From: Acidobacteriota bacterium
Lineage (GTDB): Bacteria; Acidobacteriota; Blastocatellia; RBC074
Direction: 5' to 3'
DNA length: 64,000 bases
Assembly: GCA_016715865.1 (NCBI GenBank)
Contig: JADJXM010000007.1
Location: forward strand, 72,001-136,000
The notes beneath the pieces were generated by a model. It had not been told where the DNA came from. It saw only the letters and a program-made list of their open reading frames with translations, and did not search any database. The first letter of the stretch is position 1. Each line of letters starts with the position of its first letter. Below are positions 63,321-64,000 of this stretch, piece by piece. The translations under genes were made by a program, and so were the position numbers.

Positions 63321-64000
63321 ATGAAAAACCTGAAAATTGCTGAAACACTGATTACTGCAGCGTTCTGCTGCCTTGGATTGACTGTTGTAGTACCTGCTCA
63401 ACAGCCGGAGGCGAACTACGACGAGGCGAAAGTCGGCCGGTACACGCTACCCGATCCGCTGATCACAAACAGCGGCAAGCGTGTGACGGACAAGCGCGAC
63501 TGGCGGCAGCGTCGAAGTGAGATACTTCAACTCTTCGAAACACACGTATACGGCCGCATTCCGAAGACTTCGACGCGCATCAACTGGGAAGTGACGTCGA
63601 CAGATGCCGGCGCGCTCAAGGGTCTGGCGACACGCAGGGAGATGACTGTATTTCTGACTGGCGCAAAAGATGGGCCACGAATGAACCTGCTGCTCTATGT
63701 TCCCAACAAAAGAACGGGGCCGGTTCCGGTCTTCCTGGGGATGAACTTCGTTGGAAACCACGGCATCAGCAGCGATCCATCGATCACGCTGCCCATCGTC
63801 TGGTTGCGTGAGAGTCGCGATGGAGCTTACGTCAGCAGACGCGCGACTGAGGATTCGCGAGGATCGGCCTCCCGGCGCTGGCCGCTCGAAAAGATAGTCT
63901 CGCGCGGATACGCTGTCATGACCCTCTATTACGGGGATATCTTTCCGGATCACAAAGACGGCTGGAAGAACTCGATCATTCCAGCCGTCTCGCCGAAGGG
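63321..64000 (+). CDS. CE15-like glucuronoyl esterase / acetylxylan esterase-like, N-terminal part
   Basis: ATG at 63321; the frame is open to the window edge (226 complete codons). A signal peptide ends near residue 27 (LGLTVVVPAQQPEA). LPDPLITNSGKRVTDKRDW, HVYGRIPK, NLLLYVPNKRTGPVPVFLGMNFVGNH and the late SRGYAVMTLYYGDIFPDH are patterns I recognise from secreted carbohydrate esterase family 15 (4-O-methyl-glucuronoyl methylesterases). The catalytic Ser and His lie beyond the window. Family members cleave lignin-glucuronoxylan esters, which would suit a plant-polymer degrader. AGAAAAG precedes ATG as a weak ribosome-binding site. Confidence 0.8.
   Translation, partial: MKNLKIAETLITAAFCCLGLTVVVPAQQPEANYDEAKVGRYTLPDPLITNSGKRVTDKRDWRQRRSEILQLFETHVYGRIPKTSTRINWEVTSTDAGALKGLATRREMTVFLTGAKDGPRMNLLLYVPNKRTGPVPVFLGMNFVGNHGISSDPSITLPIVWLRESRDGAYVSRRATEDSRGSASRRWPLEKIVSRGYAVMTLYYGDIFPDHKDGWKNSIIPAVSPK

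Overview
The window reads as a chromosomal segment of an Acidobacteriota bacterium, most likely class Blastocatellia. This is inferred from gene content: two Oar-like TonB-dependent outer-membrane proteins with an N-terminal carboxypeptidase-regulatory-like domain, three Tat-exported Gfo/Idh/MocA oxidoreductases, a PSCyt1/DUF1549/DUF1553 protein with DUF1501 and DUF1080 partners, an FGGY kinase/transaldolase/6-phosphogluconolactonase group, and intergenic spacers full of short repeats. No phage, transposase, integrase or CRISPR array is visible.

Layout: 1-4.4 kb holds a secreted oxidation group (end of a PQQ-like propeller protein, a small secreted protein, a PQQ-type sugar dehydrogenase, a GMC oxidoreductase with a cysteine cluster, and an unknown protein). 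4.4-9.5 kb holds a two-domain VOC protein, an unknown Cys/His protein paired with a multipass membrane protein, an RluA-type pseudouridine synthase, a 56-residue membrane protein and a secreted protein. 9.9-13.4 kb is a pentose-phosphate operon. 13.5-18.6 kb holds an Oar-like protein and a frameshifted Gfo/Idh/MocA gene. 18.7-27 kb (minus strand) is the rimP-nusA-infB-rbfA-nrnA operon, which runs on into a cytoplasmic subtilase and a coupled small protein. 27-29.7 kb holds ettA and a TrmJ-like methyltransferase. 29.8-36.7 kb is a secreted sugar-processing cluster. Then come a BCS1-like AAA ATPase, a third Gfo/Idh/MocA gene, a second Oar-like protein, a methyltransferase, tsaD, a SpoIIE-type phosphatase, a nucleotidyltransferase/phosphohexomutase pair, and a signalling and cell-shape cluster (LIC_10091-like, FHA, Ser/Thr kinase, PP2C, FtsW/RodA; 50.4-57.2 kb). 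mutM and a very large secreted nuclease follow. The window ends inside a CE15-like esterase gene.

The most notable element is at 62657-63206. It is an initiator tRNA-fMet gene split by a 473-nt group I intron inserted between U33 and the anticodon, behind a near-consensus sigma-70 promoter and followed by a clear terminator. The two exons join into a 77-nt tRNA with all the initiator hallmarks. The intron carries recognisable P, Q, R and S core elements and no homing endonuclease.

A second theme is the spacers. Many contain degenerate 7-nt tandem repeats (CTTTCTA-, CTTTCAA- and TTTCCAG-type) arranged as long inverted pairs able to form hairpins. Two further palindromic repeat families occur at 40.16-40.41 kb and 47.64-47.71 kb. 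One heptamer arm supplies the signal-peptide codons of the VOC protein; others press against the ettA start and the trmJ-like and tsaD stops.
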